Below are positions 1-11,658 of a DNA stretch of 64,000 bases, in pieces. Every line of letters begins with the position of its first letter. The stretch's first letter is position 1. Source of the stretch: DATFVJ01 sp963826515 (lineage in GTDB: Bacteria > Actinomycetota > Actinomycetes > Streptosporangiales > Streptosporangiaceae); assembly GCA_963826515.1 (NCBI GenBank), contig CAWGXI010000005.1, forward strand, positions 186,001 through 250,000. The letters run 5' to 3'. The notes beneath the pieces were generated by a model, which saw only the letters and a list, made by a program, of their open reading frames with translations, ran no database searches and was not told the origin of the DNA. The position numbers were made by a program, and so were the translations under genes.

Positions 1-255
1 TGCGTCCGCCCATACGTCCGTTGTGGCCGGCTGGCCGGACAGTGCAGCCCAGGTCGCCGCGCCAACGAAACGCAGCGAGTCCGGCGTGGGTATCACTCGC
101 ACACGATGGCCGGATTCGGTCAGGAGGCGGAGCAGCTCACACACTTTGTACGCCGCGATGCCTGCGCCGACGCCGAGAATGATTTCTGCGGGAGCCGCTG
201 TTTCAGGAACCGCTTTGTCAGGACTCGATGGTCTCTGCGGTGAGCAGCTGCTCAC
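1..255 (-). CDS. coaBC: Phosphopantothenoylcysteine decarboxylase/synthetase, N-terminal part
   Basis: This is the beginning of CoaBC, the bifunctional flavoprotein that joins cysteine to 4'-phosphopantothenate and then decarboxylates it, in coenzyme A synthesis. The gene runs off the left edge of the window. The frame reads IILGVGAGIAAYKVCELLR, the usual start of the flavin-binding decarboxylase domain. I chose GTG at 255 because GGGAG lies five bases upstream and no other start codon precedes the conserved block. This start lies inside rpoZ, so the genes would overlap by 38 bases and have a roughly 27-residue leader before the conserved fold. The order rpoZ-coaBC is the usual actinobacterial one. 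Identity is firm; the start is moderately sure. Confidence 0.85.
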   Translation of the reverse strand, partial: MSSCSPQRPSSPDKAVPETAAPAEIILGVGAGIAAYKVCELLRLLTESGHRVRVIPTPDSLRFVGAATWAALSGQPATTDVWADA

Positions 256-514
256 GGATCTCCCGCAGCGCCACGGAGAGCGGCTTCTCCTGCACGTGCG
301 TCTCCACGAGCGGGCCGACGTACTCGAGCAGGCCCTCGCCAAGCTGGGCGTAATAGGCGTTGATCTGCCGCGCCCGCTTCGCGGCCATGATGACGAGGCT
401 GTACTTGCTGTCCACGATGGCCAGCAGCTCGTCGATCGGCGGGTTGGTAATGCCTTCTGCGGTGGGACTCCCTGCCACGTTCTGCCTTCCCTGGTCACGA
501 TCTTCGGTCGTCAT
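218..514 (-). CDS. rpoZ: RNA polymerase omega subunit
   Basis: Omega is the small subunit that helps the beta-prime subunit fold and assemble into RNA polymerase. The 98-residue product has the diagnostic core NPPIDELLAIVDSKYSLVIMA followed by AAKRARQINAY, and its length is normal for actinobacteria. It starts with ATG at 514 with only a weak ribosome-binding site. It lies between gmk upstream and coaBC downstream on the same strand, as in Streptomyces and Mycobacterium. The coaBC start overlaps its 3' end, which suggests translational coupling. Nothing odd is seen in the sequence. Confidence 0.95.
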   Translation of the reverse strand: MTTEDRDQGRQNVAGSPTAEGITNPPIDELLAIVDSKYSLVIMAAKRARQINAYYAQLGEGLLEYVGPLVETHVQEKPLSVALREIREQLLTAETIES

Positions 515-546
515 ACGGGACGACCGTCACCGGCCTCAGGAATCCG

Positions 547-1095
547 TTACCGACTCACTGGAGCGCGGCTCAACATTACCAGCCGCTCGCATACCTCATC
601 GACGGACGTGTTGACCAGGGTGACGTCAAATTCGTCCTTCGCTGCCAGTTCGCCCCGTGCAGTGGCGAGGCGACGCTTGACTGCCTCTGAAGGCTCGGTG
701 CCGCGCTCGTTGAGGCGGCGGACAAGCTCATCCCAGGACGGTGGCGCGAGGAAGACCAGCAGCGCTCCTGGCATCGCGTTGCGTATCTGGCGGGCTCCCT
801 GCACGTCGATCTCGAGCAATGACGGCATGCCCGCCGCGAGCTTCGCCATGACCGGCGCGCGTGGACTGCCGTATCTGTGCCCCGAGTACCGCGCCCACTC
901 GAGAAGTTCGCCCTCGTCGATGAGCGCGTCGAACTCACGGTCGCTGACGAAGTGGTATTCACGCCCATCCTCCTCGCCTGGACGCGGCCGACGTGTCGTC
1001 ACGGATACCGACAGCCAGATCTGCGGGTAGGCCTGCCTGAGCCGGGCTATGACTGTGCTCTTCCCGACGCCGGAAGGCCCTGACAAAACCGTCAA
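547..1095 (-). CDS. gmk: Guanylate kinase
   Basis: Guanylate kinase phosphorylates GMP to GDP using ATP. The P-loop GPSGVGKST lies at about residues 6-14. The GMP-binding segment with TTRRPRPGE and GREYHFV follows, and LLEIDVQGA is in the central domain. The product is 182 residues, normal for the family. The first usable start is TTG at 1095, which puts the P-loop unusually near the N-terminus; the frame stays open upstream but I see no ATG or GTG there. A Shine-Dalgarno-like AGGAGG lies further upstream, near 1180, so a non-standard start nearer to it cannot be excluded. The gene follows mihF and precedes rpoZ. Confidence 0.93.
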   Translation of the reverse strand: MTVLSGPSGVGKSTVIARLRQAYPQIWLSVSVTTRRPRPGEEDGREYHFVSDREFDALIDEGELLEWARYSGHRYGSPRAPVMAKLAAGMPSLLEIDVQGARQIRNAMPGALLVFLAPPSWDELVRRLNERGTEPSEAVKRRLATARGELAAKDEFDVTLVNTSVDEVCERLVMLSRAPVSR

Positions 1096-1199
1096 CCGCG
1101 CCTCGCGGCCGGCCTGGCCTGTGCCTGGCAGGCCGCGGGCGCGACCGCCGGGCGAAGCGGCCGTGCCCCCTCGCCCGCCTCCTGGGGATTCAGCTTCGG

Positions 1200-1523
1200 T
1201 CAGAGATCATCCCCGCCGAACTCGTTCTCCAGCGCGGCGCGCTGGTTGGTGCCGAGACCACGAACACGCCGTGAGTCGGCGATATTGAGCCGGTCCATGA
1301 TCTGCTTGGCACGTACCTTGCCGACGCCGGGAAGCGACTCCAGCAACGACGAAACCTTCATCTTGCCGATGACGTCGTCGGTCTGGCCCTCCTTGAGGAT
1401 CTGGGCCAGGGTAGTACCGCCGCGCTTGAGCCTGTTCTTGACCTCGGCACGTTCCTTGCGGGCCTGGGCTGCCTTTTCCAGGGCCGCGGCGCGCTGCTCG
1501 GGGGTGAGGGGAGGAAGAGCCAC
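1200..1523 (-). CDS. mihF: Integration host factor, actinobacterial type (mIHF/sIHF)
   Basis: This is a small nucleoid-associated protein unrelated to enteric IHF. It bends and stiffens DNA and affects topology, replication and, in Streptomyces, development. The 107-residue product begins MALPPLTPEQRAAALEKAA. It carries the helix-two-turns-helix-like segment LLESLPGVGKVRAKQIMD, where the GVGK loop contacts DNA in the known structures. The start is GTG at 1523, with GAGGTGA eight bases upstream. It lies between pyrF and gmk, the usual place in actinobacteria. The 572 bases upstream are gene-free and hold a large palindrome. Confidence 0.95.
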   Translation of the reverse strand: MALPPLTPEQRAAALEKAAQARKERAEVKNRLKRGGTTLAQILKEGQTDDVIGKMKVSSLLESLPGVGKVRAKQIMDRLNIADSRRVRGLGTNQRAALENEFGGDDL

Positions 1524-1948
1524 GCCGGTTCACCTCGGGTTTCTTCTAGAAAAACTGCGGTCGGGAGGGGAACCTAGCGACTCGGTGCCCCGTGAGGCAA
1601 CGCAAACCCGTGTTCGTCACGTCACAAATTGGCTGATATTACTATCCGATCAGGACCGAATACTGATTGTCACTAAAATCCTGGTCATCCGAGGTCCGCG
1701 CAGGCACGATCCCGCACGCTCCCTGGGCGCGATGTTACCCGCCGTGGGACCCCCCAGGCGGGTGCCAGGCAGCAGACGATGTGGTGGCGGCCTAGCGCCG
1801 GGCCGGTGCCCACAGCTTTCTATGACGCTCTGCGAGCGCTCTCGTGGCGAATGTCCGTAAAACGGCCCAGGGATTTCCGTAAAACGGCCCAGGGTTTAGA
1901 GCACGCCCTCGGGCGGGTCGCGGCGCCAGCCAGGCCGCCAGCGCGCGA

Positions 1949-1996
1949 CCGCGGCCGCGCCAGGGCGGGATCGTGGCGCCGCGGCGCAGCCAGGCC
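1949..1996 (-). repeat. Partial duplication of the pyrF 3' end
   Basis: About 47 bases here match 2085-2131, the last codons and stop region of pyrF, with about four mismatches. The two copies flank the palindrome at 2017-2074. This looks like a small duplication formed when the palindrome or its surroundings rearranged. It has no coding value of its own. Confidence 0.6.
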
Positions 1997-2016
1997 CCCA
2001 GCGCAGCCAGGCCGCA

Positions 2017-2074
2017 GAACCCTGGATGTGCCATTACGGGTTGCATGCGACCCGTAATGGCACATCCAGGGTTC
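2017..2074. repeat. Palindromic element, copy 1 (25-bp perfect arms)
   Basis: The left arm (2017-2041) and right arm (2050-2074) are exact reverse complements over 25 bases, around an eight-base loop TGCATGCG. The inner core GGATGTGCCAT and its complement ATGGCACATCC recur at 15482-15531 and 45041-45100, while the outer parts differ but still pair. There is no T-tract, so this is not a simple intrinsic terminator. It lies just downstream of pyrF on the minus strand. Confidence 0.85.
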
Positions 2075-2095
2075 CATGACGCAGCCGCGGCCGCG

Positions 2096-2812
2096 CTAGG
2101 GCGGGGTCGTGGCGCCGCGGCGCAGCGAGGCTGCCAGGGCGGCCGCGGCCGCGCCAGGATCAGGCGCGCTGGTGATCGGGCGGCCGATCACCAGCAAGTC
2201 CGCGCCCGCGCTCAGCGCCTCCTCCGGCGTAGCGACCCGGGCCTGATCCTGGCTATCGGATCCCGCGGGCCGCACGCCCGGCGTGATCAGCGCGATCTCC
2301 GGCCCGACCTCCATGCGGACGGCGGCGACCTCTTTCGGCGAGCAGACCAGCGCCTGCGCGCCCGCGCCCACGGCGAGCGCCGCGAGCCTGCGCGCCACGT
2401 CAGGCACGGTACCAGCGACGCCGGTCTGCGCGAGGTCGGCACCGCTGAGCGAGGTGAGCACGGTAACGGCGGCGATCTGAGTCTCTGGCGCGGCGTCCAC
2501 GGCAGCACGGATCATGGCCTGGCCGCCGGCCGCGTGCACGGTGAGCAGGGCCGGCCGCAGCCGCGCCACGACCCGCGCGGCACCTGCGACGGTCGCGGGG
2601 ATGTCGTGCAGTTTCAGGTCAAGGAATACCTGAACCATGCTCGCTCCCCGCACCGACGCCAGCACGTCTGGCCCGTAACGCAGGTACAGCTCGAGCCCGA
2701 TCTTGACCGTGCTCACATGCGGCGTGACCAGGCTCGCCCACCGCGCCGCCGTTTCCAGGTCAGGCGCGTCAAGCGCGACGGCGATGGGCGCCGGGCGCGG
2801 CGGGATGTTCAT
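2096..2812 (-). CDS. pyrF: Orotidine 5'-phosphate decarboxylase
   Basis: PyrF decarboxylates orotidine monophosphate to UMP, the last step of de novo pyrimidine synthesis. The 238-residue product has the substrate signature VFLDLKLHDIPATV (about residues 62-75) with the catalytic Asp-x-Lys-x-x-Asp arrangement, and the phosphate-binding end DLLVIGRPIT. Its length of about 240 fits the short bacterial class rather than the longer mycobacterial type. It starts with ATG at 2812, 12 bases after the pyrD stop, and is the last pyr gene of the operon. The last residues are Arg/Gly/Thr/Pro-rich and are partly duplicated downstream. Confidence 0.95.
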   Translation of the reverse strand: MNIPPRPAPIAVALDAPDLETAARWASLVTPHVSTVKIGLELYLRYGPDVLASVRGASMVQVFLDLKLHDIPATVAGAARVVARLRPALLTVHAAGGQAMIRAAVDAAPETQIAAVTVLTSLSGADLAQTGVAGTVPDVARRLAALAVGAGAQALVCSPKEVAAVRMEVGPEIALITPGVRPAGSDSQDQARVATPEEALSAGADLLVIGRPITSAPDPGAAAAALAASLRRGATTPP

Positions 2813-2824
2813 GGCAGGCCTCCG

Positions 2825-3796
2825 TCATAGCTTCCGGTGATGGATGCCGCTGCGAAGCCGCACGGCACCGGCTGGCTTGTGCGCGATCCCGACGACGTCC
2901 CGCAGCCGCTCGACCCCGCGCGTGGCCAGTTCCTCCTCAAGCTCGCGCAGGATGCGGGGGCAGGCAGACGGGTCGCTGAAGATCGCGGTGCCCACGCTGA
3001 CCATGTCGGCGCCCGCGAGGACGAACTCGAGCGCGTCCCTGCCGGTACGCACCCCGCCCATCCCGATGATCGGGATGTCCGGCAGGGCCTCGCGGACCTG
3101 CCAGACACACCGGACCGCTACCGGCCGGATCGCAGGCCCGGACAAACCTCCGGTGAGGCCGGCCAGAACGGGCCGCATGGTGTCAGGGTCGATCGCCATG
3201 CCGAGCAACGTGTTGATCATCGCGAGGCCATCCGAGCCCGCAGCGACACATGAGCGAGCCACGGTAACGATATCCGTCACGTCTGGTGACAGCTTCGCGA
3301 ACACCGGGATGTCATATCTGGCCCGCTCACGAACCGCGGCAACGACGGCGGCAGCAGCGTCAGGATCGCAGGCGAAAACCTTGCCCCTGTCCGCCACGTT
3401 CGGGCAGGAGATATTCACCTCGATCGCGGTGACCCCTGGCGCCTCCGACAACCGCCCGGCGAGTTCCGCGTACTCATCCACGCTCCCGCCCGCGATGGAC
3501 ACCATCGCCCGGGCGCCACGGGAGAGCAGCCAGGGAAGGTCGCGCTGCAGGAACGCGTCGATGCCCGGTCCCTGCAGGCCAATCGAGTTGAGCATGCCGC
3601 TGTCGGTCTCCATCATCCGCGGCGTGGGGCGGCCTGCCCGCGGTGCCAGCATGACCGACTTGGTCACCACCGCGCCGATCTTGGAAACATCGAAGAACTG
3701 CGCGAGCTCACGGCCCGACGCGGCGCATCCTGAGGCGGTGAGAATCGGGTTGGGCAGCTCGATGTGACCAAGCCTGGTGCGCAGGTCAACCGGCAT
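2825..3796 (-). CDS. pyrD: Dihydroorotate dehydrogenase, class 1B catalytic subunit
   Basis: PyrD oxidises dihydroorotate to orotate using FMN. The 323-residue product starts MPVDLRTRLGHIELPNPI. It has the class-1 active-site segment VNISCPNVADRGK, with the catalytic cysteine in SCPN, and the FMN-phosphate region IIGMGGVRTGRDALEFVLAG. Being class 1B it needs PyrK to pass electrons to NAD+, and pyrK is directly upstream. I chose ATG at 3796 because GGAGG lies six bases upstream and the conserved fold begins at once; it overlaps the pyrK stop by 11 bases. A longer frame reaches 3919 but is not homologous. Confidence 0.95.
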   Translation of the reverse strand: MPVDLRTRLGHIELPNPILTASGCAASGRELAQFFDVSKIGAVVTKSVMLAPRAGRPTPRMMETDSGMLNSIGLQGPGIDAFLQRDLPWLLSRGARAMVSIAGGSVDEYAELAGRLSEAPGVTAIEVNISCPNVADRGKVFACDPDAAAAVVAAVRERARYDIPVFAKLSPDVTDIVTVARSCVAAGSDGLAMINTLLGMAIDPDTMRPVLAGLTGGLSGPAIRPVAVRCVWQVREALPDIPIIGMGGVRTGRDALEFVLAGADMVSVGTAIFSDPSACPRILRELEEELATRGVERLRDVVGIAHKPAGAVRLRSGIHHRKL

Positions 3797-4700
3797 TACC
3801 GGCCTCCAGCGGTTCCTGGCCGGCCCCGGCCTTCCAGCCGGGCGCCCCGAGCGCGTCGAACGGGATCGTGCCGACGTCGTCCCAGCGGACCTGGTCGCCA
3901 CGGAATACCGGGCCGTCAACGCAGGACCGCACCATGCGGGTAATCCCGTCGCTGCCGCGCACCGGCAGGACGCAGGTCATGCACACGCCGATGCCACAGG
4001 CCATGGACTCCTCGACGGAGGCGAGCACCGGGATGTCGTACTTGCCGGCGTCCGCGTTGACCGCGCGCAGCATCGGCATCGGCCCGCAGGCGTAGATCAC
4101 GTCGGTCCTCGCCTCATGGACGACCTGGCTGAGCACGTCGGTCACCATGCCGCGGCTGCCGAGCGAACCGTCATCGGTCGTGACCATGGCGGTCCTCCCG
4201 GTACGCCTGGCGGTGAGTGCGCCGAACACCCGGTCGGCACTTGCGGCGCCGAGCAGGAAATCAACCTGACAGCCACGCGAGCGCAGGCGATCAGCCAGCG
4301 AGAACAGCGGGGAGCTTCCGTAGCCTCCGCCGATCAGCAGGCAGTTCACCGGGTCGCGGGGAATCGGGAAGGGCCGGCCGAGCGGGCCGGTGATATCCAG
4401 CGTGTCCCTCGCCCGCCGCCGGGCGAGCCACTGGGTGCCCCTGCCGAGTGCGGCGAACACGAACTCGACCGTGCCGCCGTGATCGGGGCGCACGTCGTAG
4501 ATGGAGAAGGCGCGGCGCAGCAACATGGCGGTGTGCGGACCGCCGACCGCGACCGCGACGAACTGGCCAGGCCTGAAGCGCTCGGCGATCGGGGGCGCGA
4601 CAACGGTCATCGCATAGTAGGCATCAACCCGGCGGACCGTCAGCACCGTTCCGCGTATCTGGACAGGTGCCACGCCTGTCTCACCGTCCTCAGCTGTCAT
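3786..4700 (-). CDS. pyrK: Dihydroorotate dehydrogenase electron-transfer subunit
   Basis: PyrK is the FAD and [2Fe-2S] subunit that carries electrons from PyrD to NAD+. The product has an FAD-binding beta-barrel (FRPGQFVAVAV, then LRRAFSIYDV), an NAD-binding fold (CLLIGGGYGSSPL) and a C-terminal cysteine cluster CGIGVCMTCVLPV followed by RSCVDGPVF, which supplies the four iron-sulphur ligands. I prefer ATG at 4700 (304 residues); ATG 4721 and TTG 4727 are alternatives. The upstream 346 bases to carB are repeat-rich and gene-free, an unusual gap inside this otherwise tightly overlapping operon. Confidence 0.93.
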   Translation of the reverse strand: MTAEDGETGVAPVQIRGTVLTVRRVDAYYAMTVVAPPIAERFRPGQFVAVAVGGPHTAMLLRRAFSIYDVRPDHGGTVEFVFAALGRGTQWLARRRARDTLDITGPLGRPFPIPRDPVNCLLIGGGYGSSPLFSLADRLRSRGCQVDFLLGAASADRVFGALTARRTGRTAMVTTDDGSLGSRGMVTDVLSQVVHEARTDVIYACGPMPMLRAVNADAGKYDIPVLASVEESMACGIGVCMTCVLPVRGSDGITRMVRSCVDGPVFRGDQVRWDDVGTIPFDALGAPGWKAGAGQEPLEAGNAG

Positions 4701-5046
4701 CGGCCCCTGGCCTACGGCCATGAGCAATTGCCGCCGCCAGTGGCGACAGAGCCCGGGTCGCTGCCGGGCAGCCGACCTCGGTGGCCGCCGCCACCGGCAG
4801 CACGATCACCACCTGCGCGACCGCCGACCTCGGTGGCCGCCGCCAGCAGCAGCACGATCACCACCTGCGCGACCGCCGGCACGGGCCGCGGCTGCGGCTG
4901 CGGCCACTGCCGGCGCGCCCGCAGTCGCAGCGCCGCCGTGACCGCGGCACCCGCGCGACCGCCGGCAGGGCCGCGGCGCGGCCACTACCGTCACGACCAC
5001 CGTCAACCGCGATCACCAAAAGCACGCCCCACGCTCACGACCACCA
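4701..5046. repeat. Repeat-rich spacer between carB and pyrK with a 52-bp direct duplication
   Basis: No gene is visible. A 52-base unit starting GCCGACCTCGGTGGCCGCC occurs at 4771 and again at 4823 with few differences. Near 5010-5070 the sequence around CAAAAGCACGCCC is also present twice, once inside the carB end. In Streptomyces and other relatives these genes are close together, so the spacer has probably grown by local duplication. Confidence 0.65.
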
Positions 5047-8468
<3,422 letters not shown>

Positions 8469-8469
<1 letters not shown>

Positions 8470-9944
8470 CAGCGCCCGCCGTCCATCAGCTCGGCGAACC
8501 GGTCGAAAAGCCCGATGGCGTCGTGCGGCCCGGGGGCCGCCTCCGGGTGATACTGGACGCTGAACGCCGGGCGGTCGATCAGCCGCAGCCCCTCCACCAC
8601 GCCGTCGTTCAGGCAGGCGTGACTGACTTGGGCAGCGCCGTAAGGAGTCCTGAACGGCTGCGCGACAGGCATCGCCCAGGTCGGTGCGGAGCCAGCGCCG
8701 TGCGCCCTACCGGCCCCGTCGGCATCTTCAGCCCAATTGGCCTCGTTCGCCCCACCGGGCCCGTCCGCATTTCCAGCCCAACTGGTCTCGTTCGCCACAC
8801 CGGCGGCCCCACCGGATTCTCTAGCCTCACCAGCCGCAGCCTCACTAGCCGCGCTGGCATCGAGGAAGCCTGGCGGTGCGACCGCGAAGCCATGGTTGTG
8901 GCTTGTGATGTGCACGCGGCCGGTGGCCAGATCCGCCACAGGCTGGTTCACGCCGCGGTGCCCGAATAGCAGCTTGTAGGTGCCGAGCCCGAGCGCGCGG
9001 CCGAGTATCTGGCTGCCCAGGCAGATACCGAACAGCGGGATCCGCTCATCGAGCACGCCGCGCATCGCTTCTAGGGCGTAACCGGCCGCGGCCGGGTCAC
9101 CTGGCCCGTTGCTGAAGAAAACGCCGTCGGGCCGGACGGCCAGGATATCCGCAAGGGTGGCGGTCGCGGGAAGCACGTGAACCTCGCAGCCGCGTTCCGC
9201 CAGCTTGCGCGGTGTCATCGCCTTGATGCCGAGATCCACCGCGGCGACCCGGTATCTGGTAGCGGTGCCGCGCGGCGGCCGCACCTCGTAAGGCTCCCGC
9301 GTCGAGACCTCACGCGCCAGGTCGGCGCCTGCCATCGATGGGCTGGCCAAGACCCTTTGCAGCAGGGCGTCCGGGTGAGCCACGTCCGCGGCGTCCGCCG
9401 AAATCGCAGCTCGCATGGCGCCCTTGGCACGCAGATGCCTGGTGAGCGCACGGGTGCCCGTTATGGCGATGCCGGTGACGCCTTGGGCACGTAGTTCGTC
9501 GTCCAGGCTGCGTATCGCCCGCCAGCTGGATGCCACCCGCGCCGGTTCACGCACCACGTAGCCCGCGACCCAGATCCGCCGCGACTCGTTATCTTCGTCG
9601 TTGATTCCGGTGTTGCCTATGTGCGGCGCCGTCATCGCCACGATCTGCCGATGGTACGACGGGTCGGTCAGGGTCTCCTGGTAGCCGGTCATCGCTGTGT
9701 TGAAGACCATCTCACCGAATGAGGCGCCGGCGGGCTGCACAGCCTGCACGGCGTGCGCAGCCTCCACGGCGTGCGCAGCCTCCACGGCGTGCGCAGCCTC
9801 CACGGCGTGCACGGAATGCCCAAGCTGTGCTGAACGCCCCGGCTGCACCGGCGGCACCGGCGGCACCGGCGGCACGGCGCCGAACGCGGTACCCCGCGCC
9901 GCCCAGCCATCCTCGAGCACCAGGACGGCGGCCGGCCCGTTCAC
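8469..9944 (-). CDS. carA: Carbamoyl-phosphate synthase small (glutaminase) subunit
   Basis: CarA hydrolyses glutamine and channels ammonia to CarB. The catalytic cysteine is in FGICLGSQILGRALGLG (about residue 304), and the His-Glu pair is in VQYHPEAAPGPHD. The N-terminal domain has FNTAMTGYQETLTDPSYH. GTG at 9944 has GGAGG four to five bases upstream. At 491 residues it is clearly longer than the usual 360-400. One insertion (about residues 20-75) is built of VPP and AVEAAH repeats and splits the first strand from GEMVFNTAMTGYQE. A second (about 358-418) is Ala/Gly/Asn-rich and lies in the glutaminase domain after the TSHNHGFAV segment. Both look like in-frame expansions in surface loops. 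Confidence 0.95.
9720..9890 (-). repeat. In-frame repeats inside carA
   Basis: An 18-bp unit (GCCTCCACGGCGTGCGCA and variants) is repeated about four times and encodes AVEAAH units. Beside it are short CGGCGGCACC-type units encoding PPV repeats. The array lies within the N-terminal domain of CarA and all periods are multiples of three. Confidence 0.8.
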
Positions 9945-10161
9945 CTTGCCTCCTTCGCAGGACCATTCCATGATCGTGGCGGATTCGCCGGCCCTGGAGC
10001 CTGTCGCAGGATCGCGGATTGGCTATGCGGGTTGCTACCCGCCGGTAGCTCGCCCCTTCGCCGTGGTTGTCGATCAAGCTCGAGTGCCTCCGCGGCAAGG
10101 TAGTGGGACATTCTCATGGTGACAGGAATTCCATCGCAGTCGGGGACTCGCGGGGGCCAGC
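9945..10161. other. Spacer between pyrC and carA
   Basis: Some actinobacteria carry a small membrane-protein gene between pyrC and carA. Here the 217 bases have open frames but none with a plausible start, ribosome-binding site and conserved composition. I see no gene and no clear regulatory motif apart from the carA ribosome-binding site. Confidence 0.5.
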
Positions 10162-11658
10162 TCATGTCAGCTTCCCATCGAGAACGGAGGGCGATCCGCG
10201 CAGGAAGGTGGCGATCACCTGGCCGGGCAGAGCCATCCCAGCGAACGGGGTGTTACGGCTCTTTGACAGGGATGCGGATGGGTCCACCTGTGCGCGGGCA
10301 GACGGGTCGTACAGCGTCAGGCAGGCTGGAGCCCCGGCCCGAAGCGGCTGGCCATGTCCGGCCAGGCGCCCTATCAGGGCCGGGCGCACCGACATCCGAT
10401 CCGCGACGCCGGGCCAGTCGAGCAGGCCGGTATCGACCATGGCCTCCTGAACAACGCGCAGCGCCGTCTCAAGCCCCGTCATCCCGAACGCCGCCACGGC
10501 CCACTCGGTTTCCTTGTCCTCCGCCGGATGCGGTGCGTGGTCGGTGGCTACGCAGTCGATGGTGCCGTCGGCGAGCGCAGCGCGTAGCGCCGTGACGTCC
10601 ACGGTGGTCCGCAGCGGCGGGTTGACCTTGTATACCGGGTCGTAGCTCGTCGCGAGTTCGTCGGTTAGCAGCAGGTGGTGCGGCGTCACCTCGGCGGTGA
10701 CCCGCCAGCCCTTGCTCTTGGCCCAGCGGATAATATCCACCGAACCCGCGGTGGATACATGGCAGATGTGCAGCCGTGAATCCACATGCGCGGCAAGCAG
10801 GCAGTCCCTGGCGATCACCGCCTCCTCCGCCACCGCTGGCCAGCCAGCCAGGCCCAGCTTTCCCGACATCTCGCCCTCGTTCAGCTGGGCCCCTTCTGTG
10901 AGCCTGGGTTCCTGCGCGTGCTGGGCTATCACACCGTCGAAAGCCTTGACGTATTCGAGCGCGCGGCGCATCAGTACCGCATCGGAGACGCACCGGCCGT
11001 CGTCGGAAAAGACCCGGACCCTCGCCGCCGAGTCTGCCATCGCGCCGAGCTCGGCAAGCTGGGCGCCGGCCAGGCCCTGGGTCACTGCGCCGACCGGGTA
11101 AACGTCGCAATGACCGGCCTGGCCGCCGAGGCGCCATACCTGCTCGACCACGCCCGCGGTATCGGCGACCGGCTCGGTGTTGGCCATCGCGTGCACGGCC
11201 GTGAACCCGCCGAGCGCCGCGGCGGCGGTGCCCGTCGCGACGGTCTCGGCGTCTTCTCGGCCCGGCTCGCGCAGGTGCGTGTGCAGGTCGACAAGGCCAG
11301 GCAGCGCTATCAGGCCATCCGCGTCGATCACCTCTGCGCCTGCCGCGCCAAGACCGCGGCCGGTCTCGGCGACCACGCCGTCACGGATGAGCAGATCTTC
11401 CCGCTCCCCGCCGGCCAGCCTGGCACCCCTGATCAGCCAGGTAGCCGCGGCGCGCCGCGGCCCGCCAGGTGTTTCGCCCGCGCCCAACGGCCCGGCCGCG
11501 CTGGCTGTCCCTGCCGCGCTGGCTGTCCCTGCCGCGCTGGCTGTCCCTGCCGCGCTGGCTGTCCCTGCCGCGCTGGCTGTCCCTGCCGCGCTGGCTGTCC
11601 CTGCCGCGCTGGCTGTCCCTGCCGCGCTGGCTGTGCGGCTCGCGCCCATTCCCGTCAC
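10162..11658 (-). CDS. pyrC: Dihydroorotase
   Basis: PyrC cyclises carbamoyl aspartate to dihydroorotate. The core begins around residue 70 (WLIRGARLAGGEREDLLIRDG) and carries the zinc ligands DLHTHLREPG, the HICHVSTAG histidines and the catalytic ATDHAPHP. The GTG at 11658 overlaps the pyrB stop (GTGA). The first 70 or so residues have no counterpart in the family: they are six-residue repeats (AAGTAS) from an 18-bp array at 11505-11640. A downstream start inside or after the array would give a normal enzyme of about 430 residues, so whether the repeats are translated is open. Confidence 0.94.
   Translation of the reverse strand: MTGMGASRTASAAGTASAAGTASAAGTASAAGTASAAGTASAAGTASAAGTASAAGPLGAGETPGGPRRAAATWLIRGARLAGGEREDLLIRDGVVAETGRGLGAAGAEVIDADGLIALPGLVDLHTHLREPGREDAETVATGTAAAALGGFTAVHAMANTEPVADTAGVVEQVWRLGGQAGHCDVYPVGAVTQGLAGAQLAELGAMADSAARVRVFSDDGRCVSDAVLMRRALEYVKAFDGVIAQHAQEPRLTEGAQLNEGEMSGKLGLAGWPAVAEEAVIARDCLLAAHVDSRLHICHVSTAGSVDIIRWAKSKGWRVTAEVTPHHLLLTDELATSYDPVYKVNPPLRTTVDVTALRAALADGTIDCVATDHAPHPAEDKETEWAVAAFGMTGLETALRVVQEAMVDTGLLDWPGVADRMSVRPALIGRLAGHGQPLRAGAPACLTLYDPSARAQVDPSASLSKSRNTPFAGMALPGQVIATFLRGSPSVLDGKLT
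11505..11640 (-). repeat. 18-bp tandem array at the pyrC N-terminus
   Basis: About eight near-identical copies of CCCTGCCGCGCTGGCTGT lie between the pyrC start and its conserved core. The period of 18 preserves frame and encodes AAGTAS units. The copies are almost perfect, which implies recent expansion or ongoing homogenisation. Confidence 0.9.

Larger units (their letters stand above)
1524..2095. other. Intergenic region between pyrF and mihF
   Basis: No gene is visible here. The region holds a 19-base direct repeat around 1856-1893 (TCCGTAAAACGGCCCAGGG, twice), a duplicated copy of the pyrF 3' end (about 1949-1996) and the perfect palindrome at 2017-2074. The stretch next to mihF (about 1540-1700) is less GC-rich than its surroundings and probably contains the mihF promoter, but I could not assign -10 and -35 boxes with confidence. 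Confidence 0.6.

Noticed and set aside
3797..3919. N-terminal extension of PyrD to 3919
   Set aside because: The added residues overlap pyrK in another frame, have no homology and lack a ribosome-binding site. ATG 3796 has a clear one.
9941..10165. Small gene between pyrC and carA
   Set aside because: Relatives sometimes have one here, but this frame shows no membrane helix, no ribosome-binding site and random-looking composition.
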